DNA from: Bin5 sp034428395
GTDB taxonomy: Bacteria; Chloroflexota; Anaerolineae; Caldilineales; Caldilineaceae
NCBI GenBank assembly: GCA_034428395.1
Contig: DAOUHX010000359.1
Location: 1 to 64,000 of the forward strand
Reading direction: 5' to 3'
Length of the DNA: 64,000 bases
Position numbers and translations under genes: made by a program. Below, in pieces: positions 1 to 8,617 of this stretch (the first letter of the stretch is position 1; the number at the start of each line of letters is the position of its first letter). The notes below the pieces were generated by a model that ran no database searches, was not told the DNA's origin, and saw only the letters and a program-made list of their open reading frames with translations.

Positions 1-1281
1 AACCCACATCTGCACACCCCGCACATGGACACACTCGTCCGCGGCGGAGTCAGTTTCGAGAACTCCTACTGTACATTTCCCGTCTGCAGCCCCGCGCGCA
101 GCAGCCTCCTGACCAGCCGCATGCCGCACGAGACCGGCGTCGAGGTTACCGATCCACCGATACGGCCCGGAATCCCGACAATGGGCGCCCACTTTCGCAA
201 CGCCGGGTATCGGCCCTACTACGCCGGCAAATTGCATCTCGGCCCCAAATTCAAGAAAGGCATCGAGGCAACGAGCGAAGGGCCTGGATTTGAATACCTG
301 GGAGACGAATACCCGGAAGGCGTGCCCCGGCAGCTTGGCACTGACACCGACCCGATCTGGACCGACGACGCGCTGGCGTTTCTGCGCGCTCAGAAGCCGT
401 CGGACCGCGAAGCGGATCAGCCCTTCCTGCTGGTCGCCTCGCTCCACAATCCGCACGACATCTGCTACTGGTGCATGGACAGGAGGGAGTTTCTTGAGAT
501 TCCGCCCGGCAGCGAACTGCCGCCCCTGCCGGCGAACTTCGAGCCCCTGCCGGATGAGCCCGAGTTCATCGGTCTCTGCCGCCGCCGCGCCGTCTACGCG
601 CCTGAAATCGCCTACACCCCTGGATGGGGCGAGACCGAGTGGCGCAGATATCTCTACGCCTACTACCGCCTGACCGAGCGCGTCGATCATCAGATCGGCA
701 GGCTTCGTGCGGCTCTGAGAGAGAACGGGCTCGACCAGGATACGCTGGTCCTGCTGACCAGCGACCACGGCGAGGGCGTGGCCGCCCACAAGTGGGTCAC
801 CAAGCTGATGCTGTGGGAGGAGGTGGTCAAGGTGCCCTTCGTTATCCGTTACCCGGGCGCCGTTCCCGAGGGCCGGATCGACCGCGAGCACCTTGTTTCC
901 GGCCTGGATCTGCTGCCGACGCTCTGCGACTACGCCGACATTTCACCGCCCAAGGGCGCACGTGGACACAGCCTGCGCCCGCTGATCGAAGACCCCGCCT
1001 TGCCGGGACGGTCCCGCCTCGTGTCCGAGCTGCAGGCCTTCAGGGATGACGTGACCAAAAAAGCGCGCATGGTCCGCACCGCCCGATTCAAATACATCGT
1101 CTTTTCCCACGGCGCCCGCCCGGAACTCCTCTTCGACCTCGAAACCGACCCCGGCGAAACGCAAAACCTGGCCTACCAGCCCGCGTTCAGAAAGACTGTT
1201 GCGGAGCATCGCGCGCTTCTGCGCCAGGAGATGGAAACAACGAAGGACCCGTTCCAATTGCCTGCCGGCCTGGCGTCGTAG
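1..1281 (+). CDS. Sulfatase (arylsulfatase family), 5' end outside window
   Basis: Hydrolyses sulfate esters. The reading frame is open from base 1, and the upstream residues (NPHLHTPHMDTL) continue the family's usual 'TPN-LD-L' N-terminal strand, so the true start lies before the window. The cysteine-type signature CSPAR, in which Cys is converted to formylglycine, is encoded at 85-99. Family metal and substrate residues appear in TSDHGEGV, and the typical C-terminal LFDLETDPGE is present. At least 427 residues are visible, close to full length. No signal peptide can be judged because the N-terminus is missing. No formylglycine-generating enzyme gene is in the window. The natural substrate is unknown; family members also act on phosphonates or choline sulfate. 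Confidence 0.92.
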   Translation, partial: NPHLHTPHMDTLVRGGVSFENSYCTFPVCSPARSSLLTSRMPHETGVEVTDPPIRPGIPTMGAHFRNAGYRPYYAGKLHLGPKFKKGIEATSEGPGFEYLGDEYPEGVPRQLGTDTDPIWTDDALAFLRAQKPSDREADQPFLLVASLHNPHDICYWCMDRREFLEIPPGSELPPLPANFEPLPDEPEFIGLCRRRAVYAPEIAYTPGWGETEWRRYLYAYYRLTERVDHQIGRLRAALRENGLDQDTLVLLTSDHGEGVAAHKWVTKLMLWEEVVKVPFVIRYPGAVPEGRIDREHLVSGLDLLPTLCDYADISPPKGARGHSLRPLIEDPALPGRSRLVSELQAFRDDVTKKARMVRTARFKYIVFSHGARPELLFDLETDPGETQNLAYQPAFRKTVAEHRALLRQEMETTKDPFQLPAGLAS

Positions 1282-1331
1282 CTTAGAGGGGTCTTGGGAC
1301 GTGTAGTGCCGGGGCATTTCGCGATCGTCGA

Positions 1332-2129
1332 TCACTTCCGGCTTCGCGTCCAAAAGGCCAGATACGGCGGGCTGACCGCCTTGTAATGTTCCCAGCTGCC
1401 GGGCTCGGGGTCCTTCTCGTACGTCCTGTGCTCCTCAAAGGCAAGAATCTCGAAGCCGTGCGCGATCAGCGCGTTGATAAAGGTACGCATCGTGTGGCGA
1501 AACTCGCGCGGCCCGGGCACTTCTCCTGTCGTACCGTCTTCCCGCTCTACGCTCCAATTGGACGTCCCGTAGATGACCTCGGCGTCAATCTCGCCGTCAG
1601 CGTAGATCGAGTTCGAAGAATAACCACGCACCGGATCGTATTTATCCGGGTCAAATGTCTGTGTATACGGATTGTGCCACTGGACGTGGTAGAGCCCGCT
1701 TGGCTTCACCACGCGGGCGACTTCGGCGAAGACCGGCTTTACGTCCGGCACGAAGTTGATCGAATAGGGCTGATAAACGATATCGAACGCGTCCCGCGCG
1801 AAGCGCGAGAGTTCGCGCATGTCGCCCTGGTGCAGTTCTGTCGCCAAGCCGTAATGGTCTGCCGCCCGTCGGTCCTGCTCGAGCTGCTCGTCCGAAAGGT
1901 CCAGCACGGTGACATCGGCGCCGAGCAGTCCGAATGCAGCCGACTGCTGCCCGCCGCCCCCGGCCAGCAAGAGAACGCGCCTGCCCTTGACGTCGCCAAG
2001 CAGGCCCGATTCATCCACCATCTCCCGCGCCGTTTCTTCGTCCAGATCGAGCTTGAGCCGGGAATAGAGCACGCCCGCGCGCACGAGGCCGTTCCAGCGC
2101 TCACGATTGATAGCCGAAAGGTCGTCCAA
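1332..2129 (-). CDS. Class I SAM-dependent methyltransferase
   Basis: A 265-residue Rossmann methyltransferase of the UbiE/Methyltransf_11 kind. The glycine-rich SAM loop is LLLAGGGGQQSAAF (about residues 53-66), followed by the acidic strand VTVLDLS and the post-motif strand FDIVYQPYSIN. It starts at TTG (2129), with a GGAG about 8-9 bases upstream and the family-like beginning MDDLSAINRERW. It lies convergent to the sulfatase, with a gap of about 50 bases. The substrate cannot be read from sequence; small-molecule methylation is the default inference. Confidence 0.85.
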   Translation of the reverse strand: MDDLSAINRERWNGLVRAGVLYSRLKLDLDEETAREMVDESGLLGDVKGRRVLLLAGGGGQQSAAFGLLGADVTVLDLSDEQLEQDRRAADHYGLATELHQGDMRELSRFARDAFDIVYQPYSINFVPDVKPVFAEVARVVKPSGLYHVQWHNPYTQTFDPDKYDPVRGYSSNSIYADGEIDAEVIYGTSNWSVEREDGTTGEVPGPREFRHTMRTFINALIAHGFEILAFEEHRTYEKDPEPGSWEHYKAVSPPYLAFWTRSRK

Positions 2130-2240
2130 TATGATCTTCTCCGTTCGTGAATAGAGGGCTTCTCATGATTCCGCGGCTAGGTGGCCTGCTCCGCACCTGT
2201 CGTGCACTACCGAACTCGTTGCTCCGTTCCTTCCCGAGAG

Positions 2241-3047
2241 TCACGCCGCCGCCTTGTCCTCAGAAGAAGGATCGCCCAGGAGGGTCTGCCAGCATTCGAG
2301 TCGAATGCGCCGCTCTTTGTAGTGATCGCTCTGAGAGACGCCCAGGGGATTGCCGAACGTCAGAATGTTGACAACGTCCTGCGCCTCACCGCGTGCATCC
2401 CAGTCACGCGGCCTGTCGAGTTCCGCCGGATCGTGGTCCCAGGTCGGTGCAACATTGTCGCCCGACCGATTGAAGAGGAACTTGATCATGTGCCGCTTGA
2501 CCGAAGAGCGATTGCTGGCCGTCCCGTGCCACAAGTCATAGTGCGTGAACGCGACTGTCCCGGCCGGCACCGTCAGTGGGACCTGTCCCCGAATGTTCGT
2601 GTAAGTCGACATCCGGTCTGTCGGGGCGTTGCGGAACTGCGTTCCCGGGACAATGACCGTCGGCCCCATCTCGGCGCTGATCGTGCGCGGGTAGTAGAGC
2701 CCCAAGAGTCGGTCAATACTGGTGCTGCGGTTGTTCGTGCTGTCCTGGTGCCACTGCATGTGTCCCGAACCGGGCAGCTTGCAGTGCCAGTGGCGATGGC
2801 TGTTGACGGTATAGGCCTCGCCTAGGAGACTGGTCAGCGCGCCCCGCACGGCTGGATGATCGAGCACCTGCCACAGCTCGGCGACCGTTTCGGTGATGCC
2901 GTCGCCGGGATTGGCGCCCAGGTCGTCCAGCCGGGCCGCGATCTCTTCATTCAAGCCTGGCGGAAGGTCCGGTTCAACCAGGTGGTAGCCGTTGACCAGA
3001 AATCGGGCCACCTCAACGTCGCTGAGCAGATGCTCTTTGCCGGTCAC
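2241..3047 (-). CDS. Phytanoyl-CoA dioxygenase (PhyH) family protein
   Basis: A predicted Fe(II)/2-oxoglutarate-dependent oxygenase of the PhyH family, 268 residues. The double-stranded beta-helix carries an HxD-type iron ligand pair (MQWHQDST) and a distal His/Arg region (LWHGTASNRS). I start it at GTG 3047 rather than a longer upstream frame: this GTG overlaps the TGA of the preceding small gene (GTGA), and the following residues TGKEHLLSDVEVARFLVNGY match the family N-terminus. This implies translational coupling with the 94-residue gene. Substrate unknown; bacterial PhyH proteins hydroxylate varied small molecules. Confidence 0.85.
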   Translation of the reverse strand: MTGKEHLLSDVEVARFLVNGYHLVEPDLPPGLNEEIAARLDDLGANPGDGITETVAELWQVLDHPAVRGALTSLLGEAYTVNSHRHWHCKLPGSGHMQWHQDSTNNRSTSIDRLLGLYYPRTISAEMGPTVIVPGTQFRNAPTDRMSTYTNIRGQVPLTVPAGTVAFTHYDLWHGTASNRSSVKRHMIKFLFNRSGDNVAPTWDHDPAELDRPRDWDARGEAQDVVNILTFGNPLGVSQSDHYKERRIRLECWQTLLGDPSSEDKAAA

Positions 3048-3328
3048 GGGACGACCTCCATCTTTTGCAGGATGAACTCGTAGCCGATCACGTCCAGGTC
3101 CGTGTCGCTGAAGGGGGACTGCAAGTGAGGAAACTGGACGATCTGCCAGCCGTCTACGAGCGCGTCGTGCACCGTCGCGTAGGGCCATTCAAACTCGCCG
3201 CCGCTAATCTCTACCTGAAAACCATCGGTCGGCTCGATTTGAGTGTATCCGAGGATGTCGGAAAAGACGCTGGGCGTACGCGCATGCAGGTAGAGCAATC
3301 TTTGACGGGGCTGGAGGCACGCGTCCAT
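3044..3328 (-). CDS. Small conserved-looking protein coupled to PhyH oxygenase
   Basis: A 94-residue protein with no family I recognise. It starts at ATG 3328, with AAGGA about 11 bases upstream; its stop overlaps the GTG start of the dioxygenase by one base each way, the usual sign of a real coupled gene. The sequence is soluble-looking, acidic and aromatic-rich (ISGGEFEWPYATVHDAL, WQIVQFPHLQSPF), without a signal peptide or membrane helix. The C-terminus LDVIGYEFILQKMEVVP suggests a beta-rich fold. It probably works with the oxygenase, but no function can be assigned. Confidence 0.6.
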   Translation of the reverse strand: MDACLQPRQRLLYLHARTPSVFSDILGYTQIEPTDGFQVEISGGEFEWPYATVHDALVDGWQIVQFPHLQSPFSDTDLDVIGYEFILQKMEVVP

Positions 3329-3518
3329 CGCTGTTAGGGTCCTTGAGGCGGGGTTGGAGCCGGCTGGCAATGGCTCAGCATTATAGTGGACGACGAGCGC
3401 GGCGGCAAGCCCTACCCGCGCGACTCTTGACTGCCAACCGGCTTCGCGCTAAAATTCACCCACCCCGGGAAGAAGGAAAGCAACTCCCTGGGGAAGGCCG
3501 AAACTCGGCCCACAGACA

Positions 3519-4700
3519 ATGCCTTCTGGACCCAAAATGCCCACCTCCCAGCCGGCCTCATCAGCCGGGCAGACACCGTTATCAGGCAACGGACAGAGCC
3601 CGCGTCAACCGGAGGCCATCCTTGACAGGCCCGACAAACAGCATCCATTTTCACCCCATCGCGTCATCGACTGCGACATCCATAACGAGGTGTCGACGAT
3701 AGAAGACCTGATGCCTTATCTGGCCGACTACTGGCGCGACTACATCAACAACTCGGCCTTCAAAGGCCCGGGCACCAACGACTATCCGCGCGGCGCCCCC
3801 ACCTCGGCGAGACCGGGCAGTATTCCGTCCGGCGGGCGGGCCGCAGGTTCAAGTTTGCAGCTCGTGCAGGAACAGGCGCTCGCCCCATTTGACACTGAGA
3901 TTGGTATCCTGAACTGCGCCTATCGCGTGCAAAGCGTCAAGCAGGAGGACCTGGCAGTGGACCTGGCAACAGCGGCCAACCGCTGGCAGGTCGATGCGTG
4001 GCTGACGCCGGAGCCCCGCTTGCGTGGTTCGCTGGTCGTGGCCAGCCAGGTACCTGCGCGCGCGGCAGATGAGATCCAGCGTTTCGGCGACCACCCGCAG
4101 TTTGTTCAAGTCATTCTGCCCGTCCGCTCCTACATTCCCTACGGCAGCCGATTCTACGATCCCCTTTACGCGGCCGCGGTCGAGCGCGACCTTGTAGTCG
4201 GCATCCACTTCGGCGGCGCGCCCGGCCATCCACCGACACCGGTCGGGTGGCCGTCCACCTATCTCGAAGAACACGCGAGCATGGCACAGGTCTTTCAGTC
4301 CCAGGTCATCAGCATCATAGCCGAGGGCGTCTTCGACCGTTTTCCCGACCTGCGCATCGCCCTGATAGAGGGCGGTTTCATCTGGATGCCCTCGCTGATG
4401 TGGCGGCTGGACAAGGAGTGGAAGGGCCTGCGCTCCAATACGCCCTGGGTCAGGCGCCCGCCGTCTGACTACATAAGGGAGCATATCCGCATGACCGTTC
4501 AGCCGGTCGGCGCACCGCCGGATCAACGCTATATCCTACAGACCATCGAGCAGATGGAGTCGGACACGATGTTGATGTTTGCCACCGACTACCCGCACTG
4601 GCACTACGATGACGAGGATGAGGCCTGGCCGCTGGCGCTTCCCGAACCCCTCAACGGCAACATCTGGTCGGACAACGCCCGCGCCTTTTATCGACTTTGA
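3519..4700 (+). CDS. Amidohydrolase 2 (ACMSD-type) family protein, paralogue 1
   Basis: A metal-dependent TIM-barrel protein of the amidohydrolase_2 family, which includes ACMSD and resorcylate decarboxylases. The metal motif near the N-terminus is VIDCDIHNE (D51, D53, H55), in place of the usual HxH. The mid-barrel histidine lies in VGIHFGGAPGH, and the C-terminal aspartate in FATDYPHW. The first 45 residues are low complexity, so the real start could be internal, for example M7. The gene is followed 11 bases later by a close paralogue, and a third copy follows at 6785. Members decarboxylate or hydrolyse aromatic and other carboxylates; the exact reaction is unknown. Confidence 0.88.
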   Translation: MPSGPKMPTSQPASSAGQTPLSGNGQSPRQPEAILDRPDKQHPFSPHRVIDCDIHNEVSTIEDLMPYLADYWRDYINNSAFKGPGTNDYPRGAPTSARPGSIPSGGRAAGSSLQLVQEQALAPFDTEIGILNCAYRVQSVKQEDLAVDLATAANRWQVDAWLTPEPRLRGSLVVASQVPARAADEIQRFGDHPQFVQVILPVRSYIPYGSRFYDPLYAAAVERDLVVGIHFGGAPGHPPTPVGWPSTYLEEHASMAQVFQSQVISIIAEGVFDRFPDLRIALIEGGFIWMPSLMWRLDKEWKGLRSNTPWVRRPPSDYIREHIRMTVQPVGAPPDQRYILQTIEQMESDTMLMFATDYPHWHYDDEDEAWPLALPEPLNGNIWSDNARAFYRL

Positions 4701-4711
4701 GGAGCTCCGAA

Positions 4712-5827
4712 ATGACGCTGGAACTGGAAGTAGATACAAGGCCTGCCGACAACGAGAAGACGCGACTGGCGGTAATCGACACCGACATTCACAACTTCGA
4801 CGGCTACGACGACCCCATTTTCGACCAGATCTTCCAAAAGTATCTGGCGCCGGATTGGCTGGACCACCACAGGATGATCGGGTTGCGCAGCTACTACGGC
4901 GGCGGCTATCCGCGCGCCCAACCGAACGCCGCCCGCACCGATTCCTGGCCTCCCAGCGGCCGCCCCCCGGGCACAGACCTGGAGTTCATGCGCGAGCAGC
5001 TGCTCGACGCCTGGGACATGGACTACGGAATCCTGAATCCTCTTACAGGGGCCGGCGGGCAGGTTAACCGGGAATACGGGGCGCAGCTGGCGCGCGCCAT
5101 CAACGACTACCAGATCGCCGAGTGGCTGGAGCTCGAGCCGCGGTTGCGAGCCTCAATGGTCGTCAACTACGAGGACGCCGAACTGGCGGCCGAGGAAATC
5201 CACAGGTTGGGCGATCACGAGGGCTTTGTGCAAATTCTGCTCGTGACGCGCACCGAGGAGCCGCTTGGACGCCGCAAGTATTGGAAGATGTACGAGGCCG
5301 CACTCGATTACGACCTGCCGATCGGCATCCATTTCGGTGGAGGCGGCAGCCACCCGCTGACCTCCGGTGGTTGGCCTTCCTACTATATTGAAGACCACTG
5401 CGGCATGGCGCAGTCATTCCAGGCGCAGGTCGCCAGCTTCGTGTGCGAGGGCGTTTTTGAGTACTTTCCCGAACTGCGAGTCGTCATAATCGAAGGCGGC
5501 TTCGCTTGGTTTCCTTCGCTCGCATGGCGTCTGGACCAAAGTTGGAAGCGTCTGCGCGGCGAAGCGCCCTATCTCAAGAGGGCGCCGTCCGAGTATATGT
5601 ACGACCATTTCTGGCTGTCCACGCAGCCGATGGAGGAACCTCGCCATCAGCGTCACTTCGAACAGCTGCTTGAGCAGATGGACGGCGGCAGCCACCTCAT
5701 GTTCGCGACCGACTATCCGCACTGGGACTTCGACTCGCCCGATCGCGCCCTGCCGGCGACCCTCCCCTACGGGACGAGGCGAAACATCATGGCCGAGAAC
5801 GCCCGCGCCTTCTACAAGCTGTCGTAG
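4712..5827 (+). CDS. Amidohydrolase 2 family protein, paralogue 2
   Basis: Second copy of the ACMSD-like barrel, 371 residues. Metal-site motifs are VIDTDIHNFD, PIGIHFGGGGSHP and FATDYPHWDFD. The ATG at 4712 is preceded at optimal distance by GAGGAG (4699-4704), which overlaps the stop of paralogue 1. An in-frame TTG at 4697 is a poorer start. The tight spacing indicates one transcript. Strong residue-level similarity to paralogue 1, including the EEPRHQR/GAPPDQR and ENARAFYKL/DNARAFYRL regions, points to local duplication. Confidence 0.9.
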   Translation: MTLELEVDTRPADNEKTRLAVIDTDIHNFDGYDDPIFDQIFQKYLAPDWLDHHRMIGLRSYYGGGYPRAQPNAARTDSWPPSGRPPGTDLEFMREQLLDAWDMDYGILNPLTGAGGQVNREYGAQLARAINDYQIAEWLELEPRLRASMVVNYEDAELAAEEIHRLGDHEGFVQILLVTRTEEPLGRRKYWKMYEAALDYDLPIGIHFGGGGSHPLTSGGWPSYYIEDHCGMAQSFQAQVASFVCEGVFEYFPELRVVIIEGGFAWFPSLAWRLDQSWKRLRGEAPYLKRAPSEYMYDHFWLSTQPMEEPRHQRHFEQLLEQMDGGSHLMFATDYPHWDFDSPDRALPATLPYGTRRNIMAENARAFYKLS

Positions 5828-5848
5828 CCAGCCAACTGGACGCACGTG

Positions 5849-6718
5849 ATGGGTGGCATCGGGCGCTTTCTGACCTCGCCTCTGGCAACTGTGCAAGGGG
5901 ATCCGCTGACTCTGGCGGACCTCCTGTTCACGGTCGCGTCGGTACTTTTCTTTTACCTGCTGGCGCGGGTGGCGGCCGGGCAGTTCAGGCGCAAGGTGGA
6001 GCCGCGCCTCAGAGTAACGGCAACGAACAAGCACCTCCTTCGCTCAACCGTCTACCTGTCCATTCTCATTGCAGGCATTTATACTTCGTTGTCGTTTCTG
6101 CGCGTTGACCTGTCGATTTTCCTGGTGCCGCTCGGCGCGCTGAGCATTGGACTGGGCCTGGGTCTGCAGTCGCTGGCCAGCAACTATATCGCGGGCCTGG
6201 TACTGATGATGGAAGGAACAATTCGCGACGGTGACGTAATCGAAGTCGACGGCATACGTGGAACTGTTGTCGAGATCGGCCTGCGGACCACGATAGTGCA
6301 GACCTTCAGCAACACCGAGGTAATCGTCCCCAATTCGCTGATGGTTTCCCAGCGACTTGATAACTGGACGAAGTCCGACCGCGTTATACGCATCGAGTCG
6401 CATATCGGCGTCGCCTACGGGTCGGACATTGGCAAGGTGCACGAGATTCTTCATTCGAACATCGCCTGCCACGCGGCTGTCATTCCCGATCCGGAGCCGC
6501 GAACATTCTTGGTTGAATTCGCCGACTCCGCACTGCTTTTCCGCATCCAATACTGGATCGATGACCCAACCCAGCGCCTCTCCTCCCTCAGCGAAATCCT
6601 GGAAGGAATTTACCGGGACTTGAACGAACAGGGCATCGTCATTCCGTTCCCGCAGCGGGATGTGTGGCTCAAACGCGAGCCGGCAGGATCAACTGTCGCC
6701 GGCGTCGCTAATCTATAG
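5849..6718 (+). CDS. Small-conductance mechanosensitive channel (MscS family)
   Basis: About 289 residues with three predicted membrane segments (roughly 25-45, 62-82 and 88-112). The MscS pore-lining helix and beta domain follow: GLGLGLQSLASNYIAGL, then RDGDVIEVDGIRGTVVEIG, then the NTEVIVPNSL motif. This arrangement is diagnostic for MscS channels, which open under membrane tension in osmotic down-shock. GTG 5846 immediately precedes ATG 5849, so the exact start is uncertain by one codon. The gene sits 21 bases after paralogue 2 of the amidohydrolases, co-directional, so it may be co-transcribed even though the functions seem unrelated. Confidence 0.92.
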   Translation: MGGIGRFLTSPLATVQGDPLTLADLLFTVASVLFFYLLARVAAGQFRRKVEPRLRVTATNKHLLRSTVYLSILIAGIYTSLSFLRVDLSIFLVPLGALSIGLGLGLQSLASNYIAGLVLMMEGTIRDGDVIEVDGIRGTVVEIGLRTTIVQTFSNTEVIVPNSLMVSQRLDNWTKSDRVIRIESHIGVAYGSDIGKVHEILHSNIACHAAVIPDPEPRTFLVEFADSALLFRIQYWIDDPTQRLSSLSEILEGIYRDLNEQGIVIPFPQRDVWLKREPAGSTVAGVANL

Positions 6719-6784
6719 TATTCATCCAACTCGTATTGGTTACGTCTGACGAGTGCGCCCGCAACTCTTCAAGGAGGCAGTTCG

Positions 6785-7924
6785 ATGAGCAAGCCAGGAG
6801 CAACCCCTATCACAGCGCCGGGCTGGACCGCCCAGGAGAAGGAGGGCGTCAAGATCGTCGACTGCGACGTCCATCACAATTTTGAACGGCCCGAACAGCT
6901 GCTTCCCTACCTGTCAAAATTCTGGCAGAACCATCTGCTTGACCAGGGGCTGCACCTGCCAAGCGGCGGCTACTCAAACATCCCGCATCGCACGAATCGA
7001 CCCGATCTGAAAGATCCCAACCTGAAGGAGCGGGACTTCAATTTTTCGCTTGAGTTTCTCCAACGCGAGCATCTGGATCCTTGGAATGTGGACTACGCCC
7101 TGCTGACCGGGCCGCCTCCGCTTTACGGCTACACAGGACTGCCGGACCCGGATTGGGCTGCAGCTTTGTGCCGCGCGTTCAACGACTGGACCATCGAGCA
7201 CTGGCTTGACAAAGACGACCGCGTCGTCAACTCGATTCTTGTCTCGCCTACGGACCCGGCCCAGGCCGTGGCCGAGATCAAGCGGCTCGCCGGCCGCAGG
7301 GACACGGTCGCCGTCATGATCCCAATGGGCACCAGCATGCCCTTCGGCAACCGGTTCTATCACCCGATCTGGGAGGCGTGCGAGGAGCACGGGCTTCCTG
7401 TCGTCGCCCACATCGGCGGCGGCGGCGGCGCAACGCGCACGACGCCCACGCCGCTCGGCTTTCCGACCTACTACATGGAGTCGCGCATGAGCCGCCCCTA
7501 TGTGGCGAGCACGCACGCGGCCTCGCTGATATGCGAGGGCGTATTTGAAAAATTTCCCAACCTGATGTTCGCGCTCACCGAGGCCCAGCAGCTTTGGGCC
7601 GTCGCCGTGATGTGGCACATGGATTCCGACTGGAAGGCGATTCGCGATCAGACGCCCTGGCTGAAACGCCTGCCCAGCGAGTACTTCCGCGAGCACATAC
7701 GCGTCGGTTCGCAGCCGATGCATGAGGCCGAGAGCACCGAGCAGCTCCACCAGTTCCTGGAGATGATGCACGCCGACGAAACCCTCGTCTACTGTTCCGA
7801 TTTTCCCCATTTCGACTGGAACGATCCGGTCACCACCTTTCCCAAACTGAAGCCAGAAGCGCACCAACGCATCTTTGCCGACAATGCCCTCGAAATGCTG
7901 CGAATGGGGGATCTTCTGCAATGA
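6785..7924 (+). CDS. Amidohydrolase 2 family protein, paralogue 3
   Basis: Third ACMSD-like barrel, 379 residues. Motifs: IVDCDVHHNFE near residue 28, PVVAHIGGGGG in mid-barrel, and YCSDFPHFDWND near the C-terminus. It starts at ATG 6785 behind AAGGAGG at good spacing. It is more divergent than copies 1 and 2 (FATDYPHW becomes YCSDFPHF). Its stop overlaps the ATG of the Rieske gene (ATGA), so the two are translationally coupled. Substrate unknown; the linked Rieske protein hints at a redox step in the same pathway. Confidence 0.9.
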   Translation: MSKPGATPITAPGWTAQEKEGVKIVDCDVHHNFERPEQLLPYLSKFWQNHLLDQGLHLPSGGYSNIPHRTNRPDLKDPNLKERDFNFSLEFLQREHLDPWNVDYALLTGPPPLYGYTGLPDPDWAAALCRAFNDWTIEHWLDKDDRVVNSILVSPTDPAQAVAEIKRLAGRRDTVAVMIPMGTSMPFGNRFYHPIWEACEEHGLPVVAHIGGGGGATRTTPTPLGFPTYYMESRMSRPYVASTHAASLICEGVFEKFPNLMFALTEAQQLWAVAVMWHMDSDWKAIRDQTPWLKRLPSEYFREHIRVGSQPMHEAESTEQLHQFLEMMHADETLVYCSDFPHFDWNDPVTTFPKLKPEAHQRIFADNALEMLRMGDLLQ

Positions 7925-8298
7925 CACGCGTGGTCGTCGCCAAAGTGTGGGAGATCCCGCCCGGAGAACGCAAGATCGTCGTCCCGTTTCGCGGCCGCGC
8001 GGGCATCGGCGTTTTCAATGTAAAGGGCGATCTCTTCGCGCTGCGCAACATCTGCCCCCACAAGCGCGGCCCACTCTGCACGGGCGAACTGACCGGGCGC
8101 ATCGAAGCGGCCGGGCCCCCTTCCAGCCAGGCTGCCGAAGTGTCTGTCGATGGGGACGGCGAGATCTTGCGCTGCCCGTGGCACCAATGGCCCTTTGAGA
8201 TCGCGACCGGCCGCTGCCTGGTCGATCCGAAAGCGCGCGTCAAGACTTACCCCGTGCGCGTGGTCGGAAATGACATCGTCGTCGAATACGACGAGTAA
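7921..8298 (+). CDS. Rieske [2Fe-2S] ferredoxin-like protein
   Basis: A 125-residue stand-alone Rieske domain. Cluster ligands are C45-P-H47 (NICPHKRG) and C85-P-W-H88 (RCPWHQWPFE), spaced as in Rieske ferredoxins and nitrite-reductase small subunits. No membrane anchor or oxygenase catalytic domain is present, so it is most likely a soluble electron carrier. It is coupled by ATGA overlap to amidohydrolase paralogue 3. No Rieske-type reductase or oxygenase large subunit is nearby, so the redox partner is unknown. Confidence 0.9.
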   Translation: MTRVVVAKVWEIPPGERKIVVPFRGRAGIGVFNVKGDLFALRNICPHKRGPLCTGELTGRIEAAGPPSSQAAEVSVDGDGEILRCPWHQWPFEIATGRCLVDPKARVKTYPVRVVGNDIVVEYDE

Positions 8299-8617
8299 TC
8301 CTGGCGGAAAGACCTAGACTTCCAGCATTCGGCGACATCTCGCGCCTCTGGGCGTACGTCCTCTCGCTCGGATCAGGTTTTCCTCCTCTGCATTCTGGAC
8401 CGGTGCTTGCCGCCTCGCTCCCCTCGAGCCGATCCGACGGCGCCGGCTACCGTTCCTGCCCATTGGACCGCGATGCAATCGCGGTCTTGTCTCCGCGCAT
8501 TGAAGCCGCGACGCCTGGGCATTCTATGCGCTGGCCGGGCAGCAGAGTAGAATGAAGTCAACTTTTCAGGATGCTTCAAGCCCTGTTTGACTCTGACTTC
8601 ACGAGAGATGGGTATTC
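8299..8617 (+). other. Hairpin-rich region upstream of helicase gene
   Basis: This 319-base gap has no convincing gene but dense complementarity. There is a 9-bp perfect hairpin with a GCA loop at 8466-8486. A 6-bp stem (8457-8462 with 8516-8521) closes around it. A 7-bp stem joins 8368-8374 to 8431-8437, and CATTCTA/TAGAATG (8520-8526 with 8548-8554) encloses an inner GCTG/CAGC hairpin. This could be a structured 5' leader of the DEAD-box helicase mRNA or a separate small RNA. No match to SRP, RNase P or tmRNA signatures was seen on either strand. Confidence 0.35.

Noticed and set aside
8299..8617. Possible SRP RNA, RNase P RNA or tmRNA
   Set aside because: The conserved cores of these RNAs (for example the GGAAG-type SRP loop or GAGGAAAGTCC of RNase P) are not present on either strand, although the region is structured.
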